Assembly: GCA_022575985.1 (NCBI GenBank)
Contig: JAKSXM010000007.1
Location: forward strand, 51,180,501-51,244,500
From: Anagrus nilaparvatae
Lineage: Eukaryota; Arthropoda; Insecta; Hymenoptera; Mymaridae
DNA length: 64,000 nucleotides
Direction: 5' to 3'
Within the stretch, counting starts at the first letter, position 1, and every line of letters begins with the position of its first letter. A model generated the notes under the pieces. The model saw only the letters and a list, made by a program, of their open reading frames with translations, ran no database searches and was not told the origin of the DNA. This document shows, one piece after another, positions 13,012-25,155 of this stretch. The position numbers and the translations under genes were made by a program.

Positions 13012-14044
13012 GACACTGTATATAATATAAAACTTGCCGATACTCCCCAAGTATAATCAATATCAAAAACAGTAAAGCTTTTTCTATCTTTATCTTTTAC
13101 TTCATTTTTGACATGCGCTTAACTTTCCGCATAATAAAAACATTGAAAAAAATTGTTTGTTATATTTTACCTACCAATATAAAAAAAAATTTTTTAAGAA
13201 TCACGTGTTTTAAGCATCTTAGTGTAAAAATAGATTCAAATTAAAGGGTGAAATGGAATATATTTGCATAATTTATAATAAAACAATCGAATAAAAAAAA
13301 AGTTTATTTTTATTTTATTGATTCATGTTTTCTTTACTTTATATCTAAAATTTACCTAATAAAATTAATTAAAATACAATCACGCAAAAATCAACACTTT
13401 TCAAATTTCCACTTTTATAGCTTATTTATCATTTTCTTTGTGAAGAAGTTGAATCGTTTGATTCTACTTCTTCTCTTCGAATTCAAAATGTTTAAATTGC
13501 TCGTTTTAACAATCAGATATTAGAATTTGCATACTTTTCTTGTGATTTTTACTCGAATTTTGATTATTTCTGCGAAAATATTTTTAAAATTTTGCATTCG
13601 TTTTAGTGCTTTGCTGTGGAAAAACAGTCTATGAATTTTTGGAAAACTAACCCCTTTTTGCACTAAAAAAAAATAGCAACCCTTAGCAAATAAAACCCTT
13701 GACATCAAATGATTGACTTTTTTGAATTAACATAAAAAATTGCAACGATATATTGTCATTTCAAAGATTTTTATTTGCTAAGATTTTTTATCTTATTTTT
13801 TTTTCAATTTTATTTTTAGCTCTCTATAAAGGATATTGCATCCAATATTTTATCATTTTTTGGGCCGTTCTTCACAAATTTCAGAATATTTTCTATAATA
13901 AATTGGAATATCATCTTCAAATTTGCAAAATCTACCCCTAAAGTATGATTTTTTTTATGCATTGGTTACACTCTAAAATCGCAATGAACCATTCCTGAAA
14001 TGGTAAATTTTTTCTCTATCATTTCACATGTCACATTTGCTTAA
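13012..14044. other. ARFGEF3 upstream region / spacer
   Basis: This is sequence upstream of the ARFGEF3 start codon. It presumably carries the promoter and 5' UTR, but I see no clear TATA box, CpG-rich block or other landmark. Short open frames on both strands (about 13520-13940) are AT-rich and unremarkable. Confidence 0.4.
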
Positions 14045-14140
14045 CAACGATGGATCTAGAAACTTTCTCAGGGGTGAGGGAGGGGGGGGGGGGGTCATTA
14101 TCTCTGTTCAGAGAAAAAAGTACTTAAAATTTCCCGAAAT
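14045..14140 (+). mobile_element. Possible degenerate transposon end with poly-G tract
   Basis: The sequence CAACGATGGATCTAG is followed within about 35 bp by a 12-G run (GGGAGGGGGGGGGGGG). It resembles the CAGTGGCGGAT... poly-G terminus seen cleanly at 44271. It is probably one degraded end of the same hAT-like family. No partner end was identified. Confidence 0.35.
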
Positions 14141-14689
14141 TCAGACTAGGGTGAAAAATTGACGTTTTTAGCAAGCTTTTAAGGGGGGCAGTAAAATAGA
14201 CATATTATTAGGATATTTTTAATTTAGAGACTAAGAATAATTTTAAATTAGGGATGCTTATGATAATTTCAGGTCAAGGATAATTAGGAACTATAAGTCA
14301 AAACTGCCCATGTTCGTTGGTTGCATTAGCACGCAAAACAGTTTTTTTTTTCATTTTTTTTACTAGATCCCGAAAAGATTATTAACATATTGTTAAAATA
14401 TCTGTTTAAAAATGTGCTAAACAACTACATACAGTAAAAATTCGAAAAGGTATTAATAAATAATCATTATTTTATAAAATCATTAAAAAATTTATTTTTT
14501 GTAATTGAATTGTTTTTTATTGTTTAATGAATAATAATTGATAATTTTTTCAATGTATAACTAATAATAAAATAATATTCAAAATATATGAGTTTTATAT
14601 TGGGAACAAGTAACGTTACATTTAAGCATCTAAAATATTGTTGACCAATTAGTATAGAAGAAATATATTATCTTCGATTAATTCATCAA

Positions 14690-15010
14690 ATGGCAAAAAA
14701 ATTGACCATTTCACGAATTGGATAATCGAGTTTTTGGGTTACTGATCACAGATTTCGGGGTCCTCTTTATCAGAAATTGGCACTTCAAACTTAAATTTGC
14801 AAAAAAAAAATTACCTTTAATAAATTTACCCCTAAACAATTAAAATATTTTTTAAGTATTCGCACTTAGAATGTTCAGAATTTGTCTATTTAGGTTTTTC
14901 GGGCCTCTGATCAAGAGTTTCTAGTCCTTTTTTTTATTAAAAAAAAAACAGTCTGACTTCTTTTAAATTAAGAAAATTGCCCTCAATAAGGGGTGTTTTT
15001 ACTATATTCA
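14690..15010 (+). repeat. Diverged copies of the 140-bp foldback sub-repeat
   Basis: About two diverged units are recognisable by their landmarks: GGGTTACTGATCACAGATTT then CGGGGTCCT near 14735, and GGGCCTCTGATCAAGAG near 14898. Each is followed by the half with a 'lacking-C' reading such as AAACTTAAATTTGCAAAAA and CCCCTAAAC. The unit matches that at 16549, 40028, 55292 and 62247 (see those entries). Confidence 0.55.
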
Positions 15011-15223
15011 GACTTTAAACATTAAACGTTAAAAATTTTATAAATTTTTGGATACTTCACTATACTGTGAGTATGAAGATAAATTCCAAAGGATTGCTTG
15101 TTTAGAATTTTTTATTCGTGAAAATTGCAAATAAAGTATACTCATAAACTTTTATGCAAAAAATTTTTTAATAGTTATAAAACAATAGAGGTTCTTTAGT
15201 AGAAGAAATCATTATAAGCCCTT

Positions 15224-15728
15224 CTAGTTTTTTACTAACTCAGTAAAGTGACCTCAATCTTCGTAAATTTCGCTTCAGTACGAACCTTAACCAAAAATTA
15301 TTCATTTAAACTTTTTAGACGGACCTCCATTGGGGTTAGTTTTTTGAAGGAGTAAAAAAAATCTTTTGAAACGACTAGAATCGATTCATTTTTGCATTCT
15401 GAAACAAATACGTGAATATGAATTTTTTAATTAAATGCACCCTTTCAACTTAAAGCCTTTAAAACTTTGATTTTTCTGATTGAAACACTTAGAATTTTAA
15501 GGACTATAACCTGAAAGGGGTGCATTTAGTTAAAAAATTCATATTAATCTTTTCGTTTCAGAGTGAAAAAATTGATCAATTGGAATCGCTTTAAATTAGC
15601 TTTGGGGCTAACCAACCCCAATGGGGGTCTGTCCAAAAAGTTTAAATAAATAAACTTTTTGGTTAAGGTAGTTCTGAAATGAATTTCACAAAGTTTGAGC
15701 TCACTTTTCTGTGTTGGTGGGAAACTAG
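15224..15728. mobile_element. 505-bp foldback element, CTAG termini
   Basis: The two halves are inverted copies. The left reads CTAGTTTTTTACTAACTCAG, then CCTTAACCAAAAA, CCATTGGGGTTAG and AATTAAATGCACCC. The same motifs return reverse-complemented as GGGTGCATTTAGTT, CTAACCAACCCCAATGGGGG, TTTTTGGTTAAGG and a CTAG end. The arms are about 240 bp and diverged by point changes, and the centre is near 15475. There is no open frame, so this is a non-autonomous, MITE-like element. Confidence 0.65.
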
Positions 15729-16548
15729 CAATTACCTCGTTTTCATGAAAATTTTCTTATTTTTTTTTTAATACAAGTTATAGCAGATTAATTTCTGACC
15801 TAAGGAACCTAAAATTCAAAAAATTACACAAAGTTACCTTTCAATATATTCCAACCAATGATTAAGAATATAGTTTTTACCCTCTAAAATTAATTCCTCA
15901 TGTGGTCATTTAAATTTTTTTTTGTATTTAATTGGGCTCAAATTGATAATATATCAAAAACACCCCATTTCCAATGAATATTTTTAATTTGGCAACTGAT
16001 AATTAAAGATTATTGAATTTTATAATCGTGAATTTATTAAAAGACCCGTGTATTTTTCTTAAAATGAGAATAAGACTTTATAGTATTTAATTCAATTAAA
16101 TTTTTCTTTATAATTATATATAGTAAATCTAATCTAAATTTCACTTTAATTAATCAAACTGTTAAAAAAAATGAATTTACAAAAAATCAATTTTTGGCAA
16201 TGGAAAAAATAAAAAGTTATTGCCTAGTTGGAAATTTTGCAAAACCCCCTCAGAAAGTTAGAACCATCCCTAAATTTTAAAACTTTTTCAGGTTTTTTAA
16301 TTTAGAAATGGTTTTAATAATTAAGAGATTTCTACTTCAACAATCGTATGTTTGTTTCTCCGTTAATTTACTAAATAATTATCGATTAATTAATTGGTAA
16401 TGTATTTATTACCCGTTTTTAAAGAAAATTTACTATTCCCCTATTCAAGAGGGTGTTTTTGAAAATGATTTTGTAAAAAGAATTTAATTAAGTTGGCATT
16501 GGTATATCTTTATTAATTTTTGCTAGTAAAAATGGGGGAGGTGATATT

Positions 16549-17330
16549 ACTTCAGTTAATATACAGTTTAGGTTGTCAAGTTTTCCGCCACCATCAGCTT
16601 TGTTCTTTGATAGTTTTTTTGGGTCGCCGATCCTGAATTTCTATTACATTTGCAAAAATACTCTAAATAGGGTCATTTACTATTTTCACACTTTCAGTGT
16701 CCATATTTGGTCCACATAGGTTTTTTGGGACTCTAATCACGAATTCAAGGGCCCCCCTACTAAAAATTAGCTTTTCATCCTTCAATTAAAACAAACTACC
16801 CATAAAAAAAAATATTTTATCTATTATATGTTTATCATGTTTTTGAAAATTTAAGGGTCAAGTACCAATTCTTAGTAGACAGGACCCTAAAATTCGTGAT
16901 CATCGACCCAAATACTCATTAGAACCAAATCTAGACATTGAAAGTGCGAAAATAGCAAAATTACCTCTTTTAGGGGTACAGTATTTGCTAATTTAAGAAT
17001 ATTAATATAAAAAAAAAAAACAGTTCCTGATACTCGTGATTAGCTACCCAAAAAAAAAACCATATGAAACAAAGGACACTCAAAGTTTGAATACATAAAT
17101 AACACCCCTTTTTAGCTGATCACAAATTTCGGGGTCCTGTCTACTAAAAATTGGAACTTTACCCTTAAATTTGCAAAAACATAAAATAGATAAAAAATAC
17201 CCCTTTTAGGGGTAGTTTTTACTAATTTAACGATGAAACGCCAATTTTTAGTAGGCGGGACCCTGGAATTCGTGATCAGCAATCGAAAAATCCAAATCTG
17301 GTGGTGAAAAATTTACTTTTCCCCTTGTAC
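16549..17330. mobile_element. Foldback element of the 140-bp sub-repeat family (copy 1)
   Basis: It begins ACTTCAGTTAATATACAG, the diverged form of a start shared with the copies at 40028, 55292 and 62247. Forward units carry GGGTCGCCGATCCTGAATTT (16620) and GGGACTCTAATCACGAAT. Inverted units carry ATTCGTGATCATCGACCC (near 16890), GTGATTAGCTACCC (near 17035) and ATTCGTGATCAGCAATCG (near 17270). A forward unit at about 17117 (AGCTGATCACAAATTTCGG) sits between inverted ones, so the copy is rearranged. No protein is encoded. The right boundary is approximate. Confidence 0.6.
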
Positions 17331-18366
17331 ATTAACTAGAGTAATCAGAGCATAGATTATATCTTTTCAACTTCTAAATATGTTTAAAGTGAATTGATTA
17401 TGTCTACACATGTTCAGGTACACATGTTTATTTGGTAATTCATTTTGATAGTTTTGCCAAAACAAATTTCCTCCCTGGTGGGGAATAAAATCTTAAATCA
17501 TAAGTTTCACCCCAAAAATTCTTTGTGGAGCTTTTTTGCTCAAAGAAGATCTATTTTGGAACTTTTGAATCCCTAATCAACTTTTACATCAATATTTCAT
17601 TTTACCCCTAATGGGTCTACTACTATGCCCACAGGGAACAATTGGTATTCTTCGAATTAAGTATTATTTACCAGCAGATATTTTGTAAACTTTAACGGCC
17701 CATGTACCTATCAGTACTTAATACATTTATTTATAAAACACTTTACAGTAAAAATTATGTATCTTTTAAAAAAGATTGAGACCATAATTTTTCTGAAAAA
17801 GTATTAAATTATAATGAAAATAATATCCACTTTCTGACTCCTTACTTAAAGCATTTGTTGCCATATAAGCTAAGATATTTTGATTCATTAATTCATAGAT
17901 TCCGCATCTACATTGATCTGGTTTTATAAATAAGAAATTATTATACTTTGCAACATCATTTATTTATAAAAAACATGTTCTTCCGATTACATTTGAAAAG
18001 ATACATTTTGGAGTCCAATTGGACATCAGAAATATTGGAGCATGTTTGTTTCTTTTGATACAACTAAAGAACACAACTCCAGAACTCCAGGAAAACCAGG
18101 CTCTTTTGATTAAAATCTATATATACAAGCTAAAATTTAATTTTTTTATAATTTAACCATTTCGATTTTTTAGTATTCTCAAAATAATTAAACACTTTTA
18201 AGTATTTTTGATACAACTTATTTTATTAGTAAAATTATTTTTAAGTCTTGATTAAAAAATTAATATTTTCATTTCATTTTTTAACATAATAATTAATAAA
18301 TATATAACAATTATTCAATTTTTTAAATTATTATCACTTATTAATTTGTTTATCAACAATTCTTTA

Positions 18367-18585
18367 TTACATTTTATCTAAATGAATGCTGACTATATGT
18401 CGACCTGGTACCATAACTAAGCCAAGAGTTCTTGCTTCAGAAAAATCAAAAAGGTATTCAGAGCATACACCTAATATTATATTAGCATCCCTATCTGTGC
18501 ACAAAAAAGCTCCTGTTAATGTCCGACCATCAGACATTTTAATTTTTAGATGTCGATTTAACCATTGCTCCAATTTCCGCTTCAT
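18367..18585 (-). CDS. NAA38: NAA38 (LSMD1), Sm-like auxiliary subunit of NatC
   Basis: A single-exon, 72-residue Sm-fold protein. NAA38 is the small auxiliary subunit of the NatC N-terminal acetyltransferase (with NAA30 and NAA35), which acetylates Met-hydrophobic N-termini co-translationally in the cytosol. The Sm1 half reads LKIKMSDGRTLTGAFLCTD (about residues 13-31), followed by RDANIILG. The Sm2 half reads LGLVMVPGRHIVSIHL (about 54-69). The phrases DGRTL-GxFLCTDRDxNxILG and MVPGxHIVSI are diagnostic of NAA38 rather than of other LSm proteins. The start is the ATG giving MKRKLEQWLNRHL. Mammalian versions have a longer acidic N-terminus that is absent here. The gene is head-to-head with SCYL2, about 1 kb away. 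An intronless gene could also be a retrocopy, but the frame is intact. Confidence 0.92.
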   Translation of the reverse strand: MKRKLEQWLNRHLKIKMSDGRTLTGAFLCTDRDANIILGVCSEYLFDFSEARTLGLVMVPGRHIVSIHLDKM

Positions 18586-19638
18586 AATATTTTGTTTTTT
18601 TTATTAATTTCTAATATTGTTAACTTATTTGGCAGTAATTCCACAAAAACAATCAAATTTTCTGATGAATATTTTTTTAGAGGTTGAAAATTCCAAACAG
18701 AAACAAAGTACAATACTAATACTATCACGACCTCTAGTAACTAGATTTATAAAATGGGGCGATTTCACTTTTCATGCGCAGCGCAGAAAGCGTATTTACT
18801 ACTATTCTTACTAGATAGGGGCACTAGTAGAAATAATTAATTATGATTCAAAATCTATTAAAATTGGGCTCGAGCAGGATCCATAAAATAGCCTCTGAAT
18901 AAAATCTTAATTAATTTTTAGTGATAATTATTAGTGTTCAATTTTTTCAACTTTAGTGCACCAAGAAATAAGAATCTTCTAGTAAATAAAATATTTCTTT
19001 GTTCGTAACCAAACCCTCTTTATCACTAGCAAAAACTTACCACGATTTACCAATGCCAACTGAAATCACAGAATTCATCGAATTCATTGACACATATTTA
19101 TATATATGTATATGGAGCATTTCAGACTGAACGTGGATAAAACAAAATAAATAGTACCTAGTGGAGAGTTCACTTACCTACTAAGCAGTAGTATTATTCA
19201 TGATTTTATTATTTACTTAACATATTCTATCGAATTATTTTATTCTTAGTTATTAAAATAATTTTCTTTATTTTCTTTTTTAATATTTTTAAATATTAAA
19301 CTACATAGATGCTGTGAAAATTTGACTTCCTTTTACTTATCTGGATTTTCAGTTTGCTGCTTTTTCAGTAAGTGGATAAGTTTTTATTTTATATTAATCC
19401 AAATTTTAAAAATTAATTTATAATTTATATATATACAAATAATTTTAATATTGGTCAAATAAAATCCATTAAATTTAATTTGCAAAATAAAATATTTGCA
19501 TCAGTTGAACATGATGAAATTTTTCACATTAACCTAACAAAATTTTTTAATATTGTGTGTCATTTCTTTTCTTCTAATTTAATTTTAGTTTTCATTAATA
19601 TAAAAATTTATTAGGTTGAAATTATATGAAAACAAATA
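18586..19638. promoter_or_regulatory. Divergent intergenic region between NAA38 (-) and SCYL2 (+)
   Basis: This 1.05-kb spacer must hold both promoters. I see no strong core element. A TATATATATGTATATGG run near 19094 is merely AT-rich. A 5' UTR exon of SCYL2 may be present but cannot be placed with confidence. Confidence 0.4.
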
Positions 19639-22600
19639 ATGGAAGTGTTTAACAAGCTTCGAAACACTGTGAGCAATACTTTAAGTAATACAGTCAGCAG
19701 TACGGCACATAGTTTATCTCAGTTATCTGGTGTTTTACCTGGTAATCCAGTTACCAGAGAATATGAAATAACTTCACACATATGCAGTGCAGGGCCAGGT
19801 TTATTATGGAAAGTTTATAGTGGTTTTAAAAAATCAACAAAACAAAAAGCTGCAATATTTGTTTTTGAAAAGCGTTTGTTGGATCAGTATCAAGATAAAT
19901 TAATAAAAGACAATATTTTAGAGATTTTAAAAAAAGGTGTCATCCAGTTAACAAAACTTCGACATCCACAAATCCTAACTGTTCAACATCCCTTAGAAGA
20001 ATCAAGAGATAGCCTTGCATTTGCTACTGAACCAGTGTTTGCTAGTTTAGCAAATATTTTAGGAAATACATACAATTTACCTCAAAATGTTTCATCAAAT
20101 TTAAGAGATTTTAAATTACTTGACCTTGAAACAAAGTTTGGATTGTTTCAGCTTGGAGAATGTTTAGCTTTTTTACATAATGATGTTAAAATGTTACACA
20201 GAAACCTATGTCCGGAATCTATTGTTGTTAATGATCATGGAGATTGGAAAATTTTTGGTTTTGATTTTTGTGCAATTAATCAAACACCAGAAGATAAGGT
20301 AAGACAATACAAATCGTTTATATTCATTGGTTTAACATAGTACCCTCGTGAGTGAAAGAGAGGTATATTTTTTTTTGGATCTCTTTCTTCATCTTGCGAG
20401 TTTTGTATAAGAAATTCAAAAATGTTTTTGTTTATATTTCTGTAAATAAACACCTAGGTGCTCTGAAATTTTGACTATGAGTTTTCATAATAATAAAATA
20501 TATTTTTAATAAATATTATCAAAAACTGTTTTATAAATTTTTTTAAAGGTACTACCTTAATAAAACATTATTAATTTTTTATAACAGCCTAGTTGGAATT
20601 GCATAGACTATGATTCATTACCGCCTAGTTTAAGAATCTCTATACATTATCAAGCTCCAGAATGCATAAAAATTAATAATATAGGACCACCAAGTGATAT
20701 ATTTTCATTAGGTGTACTTATTTGTTACTTGCATAACTCTCAAAATCCATTATGGAATTCTCGAAAAGACACCACAAATTATCAAAGTTACTTAGATGAT
20801 TTAAAAAACCTTGTTTTGTCTTCAAAAAATTTTGTTTTACCTGAAACGTTAAAAGATACTGTAAAACTTATGTTTCATAATGACACTGAATTAAGACCTG
20901 ATGCTTATCAGTTTGTAAAAGTATGAAAAATTTATTTATTATAATTTTTCTTTATTTTGCCACTATTTTTTTAATAAAAATCATTTTTAGATTGAATATT
21001 TTAATGATATTGGTGTTAAGACACTTATATATTTAGATAAGCTATTCCAATGGGATAATCTTCAAAAATCTAAATTTTATAAAGGGTTACCTCAAATTTT
21101 ACAACAATTTCCAAGAAGAATTGTGCTTCAAAAAGTTCTTCCAGCTTTGCAAAAAGAATTTGTCAATACGCCAATGATTCCATTTTTATTACCTAGTATT
21201 TTACAAGTTATGGAGGATTGTAATACAGAAGAATTCAATGAGAACATTTTACCCATGTTAAAACAAATATTTGTAATCAATGAACCACCTCAGGTAAAAT
21301 TGAATATTTGCTGATTTTTTGATTTTTTAAAAAAGAGTTTATTTTTTACATCCATTTATATTTTTATTTTAGATTAGTTTACTTTTACTTCAAAAAATTG
21401 AACTATTACTAAAATGGTGTTCAGCAGATATAGTAAAAAACTTTATTGTACCAATGATGACAAGAGCATTAGATTCAAAATTTGAACAACTCCAACAACA
21501 CTGTTTAATTGCAATACCATCTATTGTTACTATTATTGGTGGCCCATGTTTGAAAAACTCATTAATTCCTAGAATAAAAAAAATATGTTTGTCAGGAAAA
21601 ACCGGCACATACAGTTTAAGTGTTCGTGTTAATTGTTTATTATGCCTATCAAAAATTATCGAACAAGTAGATGCTTGGGTAGTTAGAGACGAGATATTAC
21701 CATTTTTACAACAAATACCCTGTAATGGAGAACCGCCTATTTTAATGCCAATTATAGGTAAGAATTGTTAACTATATTAACACATTTTTAGAAACTAATT
21801 TTTTAATAATTATATTTTATATTAGGTTTATACAAATTAATTTTATCAAACAGTAAGCTAGGAATTAGCAAAGATGTGTTAGCGACAAAAATATTGCCTT
21901 TTTTATTACCATTATGTATTGACCAAAGTTTGAGTCCTTCCCAATATGAATTATTAGTAAGTTTAGTTAATGACATGATTTCACAAGTAATAAATGAACA
22001 TAGAGATGCATTACAACAATTACAAAAAACTAGGCAATTCCAAGAAAATATGACAGAAAGTTTAAATATTTCATCACCTATAACATCTGATCTAAAAGAT
22101 ATTTCAATTGATTCTCATCCAACAATTAATCGAAATCAATCAAATCATAAAATTCCTCAACAGTCTCTTAGTTTAGACGATAAACATAGGTAATTTATGA
22201 TCTGATATTATTATTTTAAAAAAATAAGCTTAAATTATTAATTATTATAAATTTCATAAAATAGGTTAGCTAAACAAGCAGAAATGAATCTCACATTAAA
22301 CAAAGATCCATTAATCCCAACTATTACTTCCCCAAGTTCAAGTAAATCGAACCCTAAAAATCTTACAGATACATTGTTAGCTAATAATTTAAATCAATTG
22401 AATTGGTCTTCGAATAAAACAAGTCAAACAAATTATGGAAATCAATCGACTGGTAATTTTGTAAATCTTAATACAAGAAATCAAATGCAGCCAACAACTT
22501 TAAATTGGAATCAATCGGCGACTAATAATTTTCAATCTAACACAAGTCCAATGCAATTGAATAAATCAAATATAAGTCCAATGCAATTAAACAAAACAAA

Positions 22601-22850
22601 TACAAGTCCAATGCAATTGAACAAATCAAATATAAATCCAATGCAATTAAACAAATCAAATACAAGTCCAATGCAATTAAACAAATCTAATACAAGTCCC
22701 ATGCAATTAAGTAAATCAAATTTTGGTTGGACTTCACCTCCTGGTTATTCTAATTTATCAACAAATAGTTTATTAGGTGATTCAAATTCACAGCAGCAAA
22801 ATACACCAACTAAATTATCAACAGAAGAAATTATAGATTTCTTAAAATAA
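19639..22850 (+). CDS. SCYL2: SCYL2 (SCY1-like pseudokinase 2, CVAK104)
   Basis: Pseudokinase of clathrin-coated vesicles, involved in trans-Golgi/endosome sorting. Six exons: 19639-20298, 20588-20920, 20991-21293, 21373-21757, 21826-22189 and 22265-22850, totalling 876 residues (human about 930). The kinase-like domain (about residues 38-330) starts after the conserved GNPVTREYEI. It has FVFEK at the ATP-lysine position, HRN (187-189) in place of catalytic HRD, and GFD (207-209) in place of DFG, so it is catalytically compromised, as in the family. TVQHPLEESRD and EPVFASLAN are SCYL2 hallmarks. HEAT repeats follow (FYKGLP, PFLLPS, RVNCLLCLSKI, DEILPFLQQIP). The C-terminus is Asn/Ser-rich and includes a tandem decapeptide (22530-22720). 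It ends with EEIIDFLK and lacks the human DLKDLFG ending. AATAAA-type signals lie near 23025. Confidence 0.95.
22530..22720 (+). repeat. Coding minisatellite in SCYL2 (30-bp unit, about six copies)
   Basis: The last SCYL2 exon contains about six tandem 30-bp units encoding the decapeptide consensus SPMQLNKSNT, with variants such as NPMQLNKSNI and TPMQ-free neighbours. The nucleotide unit includes AGTCCAATGCAATTAAACAA. Unit length is a multiple of three, so copy-number change would keep the frame. Confidence 0.9.
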
Positions 22851-23660
22851 GTGTAATTAATTATTTAAAATTTGAACAATTAAAAATTTTACATTTTTTT
22901 ATTTAGAAAATATAATTTTCTAATCTAATATCATTCCAAAATAATTGTTTTTATTTATAATTTAATTTACATTACATATTTGATAAAAAGTAAAATTTGA
23001 AAAGTTTATTTTATTTAAAAGAAATAAAAAATAAATTTAGTATTATAATAATAATTTGTGTAAATATTTTATTGAATTAATTTACATGACGAAAAATTTA
23101 AGCTAGTTTTAAATATATTTAACAATATTGTAAAAAATTTACTATGAAATAGTATTTTACATTTAAATAGTATAGTAAATTTTAAAAATCAACAATTTTT
23201 TCAGTGTAAATCGAGGTGTAAATGGTATTTCATAAAGTTACTATTTTTGATTGTCAAACAAAAAACGATTTTTAATATATCGATTTATAAAAGTAACATT
23301 TGCCCATGTTAATCAGTATTTCTAACGGCATCTAATAATCATGAAAACCAACAACAATATGATTATATTATCGATTTTACGTATAAAAATAAATAAAGAA
23401 AAATATTATGCTACTATTTAAAAGAGCTTTTGTTGTAAATATTTTGCAAATTCAATTTAAGGAAGTATAATTATTTAAAAAAGTTTTTTAAATTAAAATA
23501 TTTAGTACTTATGTTAAATAGTTTTATAATTTCTAGTCTTTATAAATAAAAATGTCATCTTTTAAAAATATTTTTTTTTAATTTTACTGTTTTTGTGTTA
23601 TCTATTATGATACATATAATTTGCAGTATATTATTATTTTAAAATTGAGTATTTTATTTA
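22851..23660 (+). other. SCYL2 3' flank, AT-rich spacer
   Basis: Contains the likely SCYL2 3' UTR and poly(A) signals (AAATAAAAAATAAA near 23023). Nothing else was recognised before the foldback element at 23661. Confidence 0.5.
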
Positions 23661-25155
23661 TAAGGCTATTTACATAACCACGTGACTTCCAAGATGGCGA
23701 TTTTTTTTTGCCAAACATTGTGTTTATTTACATGGGGTTTATATGAGAGCCTTCCACAAATGTATTAATAAAAAATTATTAAAAATGTTTTAACAAAAAT
23801 GAAGTGAAAAAATAAATAAATAAATACTCAGTGCTTTAATTAAAAAAAAATTGTTACCATAAAGCTTTGAAAATATAATGAAAATTAATAAAATTAAGAA
23901 AGTGTGATAGGTTATAATTTTATAAAATTAGTAATATACTTTAAAATTATTAATTCTAAAGGAAATTAAAAGTAAAAAACAGTTCATTAGTGAATGTTCA
24001 ATGATTCAAGTATCGCTAGAGCCATATTTTACTAAATATTATAACAGATTAGCTATGTAATGTGGTAACGACTCCAGCGAAATTGGATCCTGAAAGAAGA
24101 ATTTGCTAGTTATTTAATTTTCAGGATTATAGATACAAAGAAAAAACATTTCTTATTCATCAAAAACTTTATTTTTATATTGTGACCATTTTTAGTTAGC
24201 TCAAAAAGCTAAATTAAAAAATTAAAGATGCAACATCCAGTACAACTTTATTTCTTATTGCAAGTAATAAGCCCAAAGTTTTTGACTTTGAGGTATTTAT
24301 TTTAATAAAAAAGCTACATATTTTATTTTTCACTTTAAATAAATCATTTACATCTTTGATTAGGCATTCAATAATGCTTTCTCATTGGAAAATAATTTTT
24401 TCTCAACTTAGGCATAAAAATACATCAAAAAATAGATCTCAAGACTAAAATACCCTATCAAAAATGTAAATCATTTACATGAAGTAAAAAATACAATTTA
24501 TAGAGCTTTTTTATTAAAATAAATACCTCAGTCAAAAACTTTTGGCTTAATACCTGCAATAAGAAATAAAGTTGTACTGGACGGTGCATCTTTAATTTTT
24601 TAATTTAGCTTTTTGAGCTAAATAAAAATTGTCACAACATAAAAATAAAGTTTTTGTTGATTAAAAAATGTTTTTTCTTTGTATCTATATTACTGAAAAT
24701 TAAATAACTAGCAAATTCTTCTTTCAGGATCCAATTTTGTTGGAGTCGTTACCACATTACATAGCTAATCTGTTATAATATTTAGTAAAATATGGCTCTA
24801 GCGATACTTGAATCATTGAATATTCACTAATGAACTGTTTTTATTTTTAATTTCCTTTAGAATTAATAATTTTAAAGTATATTTCTAATTTTCTAAAATT
24901 ATAACCTATCACACTTTCTTAATTTTATTAATTTTCATTATATTTTTAAAGTTTTATGGCAACAATTTTTTTTTTAATAAAAGCACTAAGTATTTATTGC
25001 TTTTTTTTTCACTTTATTTTTGTTAAAACATTTTTAATAATTTTTTATTAATACATTTGTGGAGGGCTCTCATATAAACCCCATGTAAATAAACACAATG
25101 TTTGGCAAAAAAAAATCGCCATCTTGGAAGTCACGTGGTTATGTAAATAGCCTTA
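23661..25155. mobile_element. 1.5-kb near-perfect foldback transposon with TTTA target duplication
   Basis: The element begins TAAGGCTATTTACATAACCA and ends with its reverse complement. It is flanked on both sides by TTTA (23657-23660 and 25156-25159), consistent with a 4-bp target duplication. The arms, about 700 bp each, remain alignable almost to the centre (near 24410). Examples are ATGGGGTTTATATGAG against CTCATATAAACCCCAT, and TAGCGATACTTGAATC, present as its complement on the left. Each terminus carries CACGTGAC and AAGATGGCGA, which look like an E-box and a YY1/Pho site. No open frame of transposase size is present. Few mismatches between arms suggest recent insertion or gene conversion. 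Confidence 0.85.
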
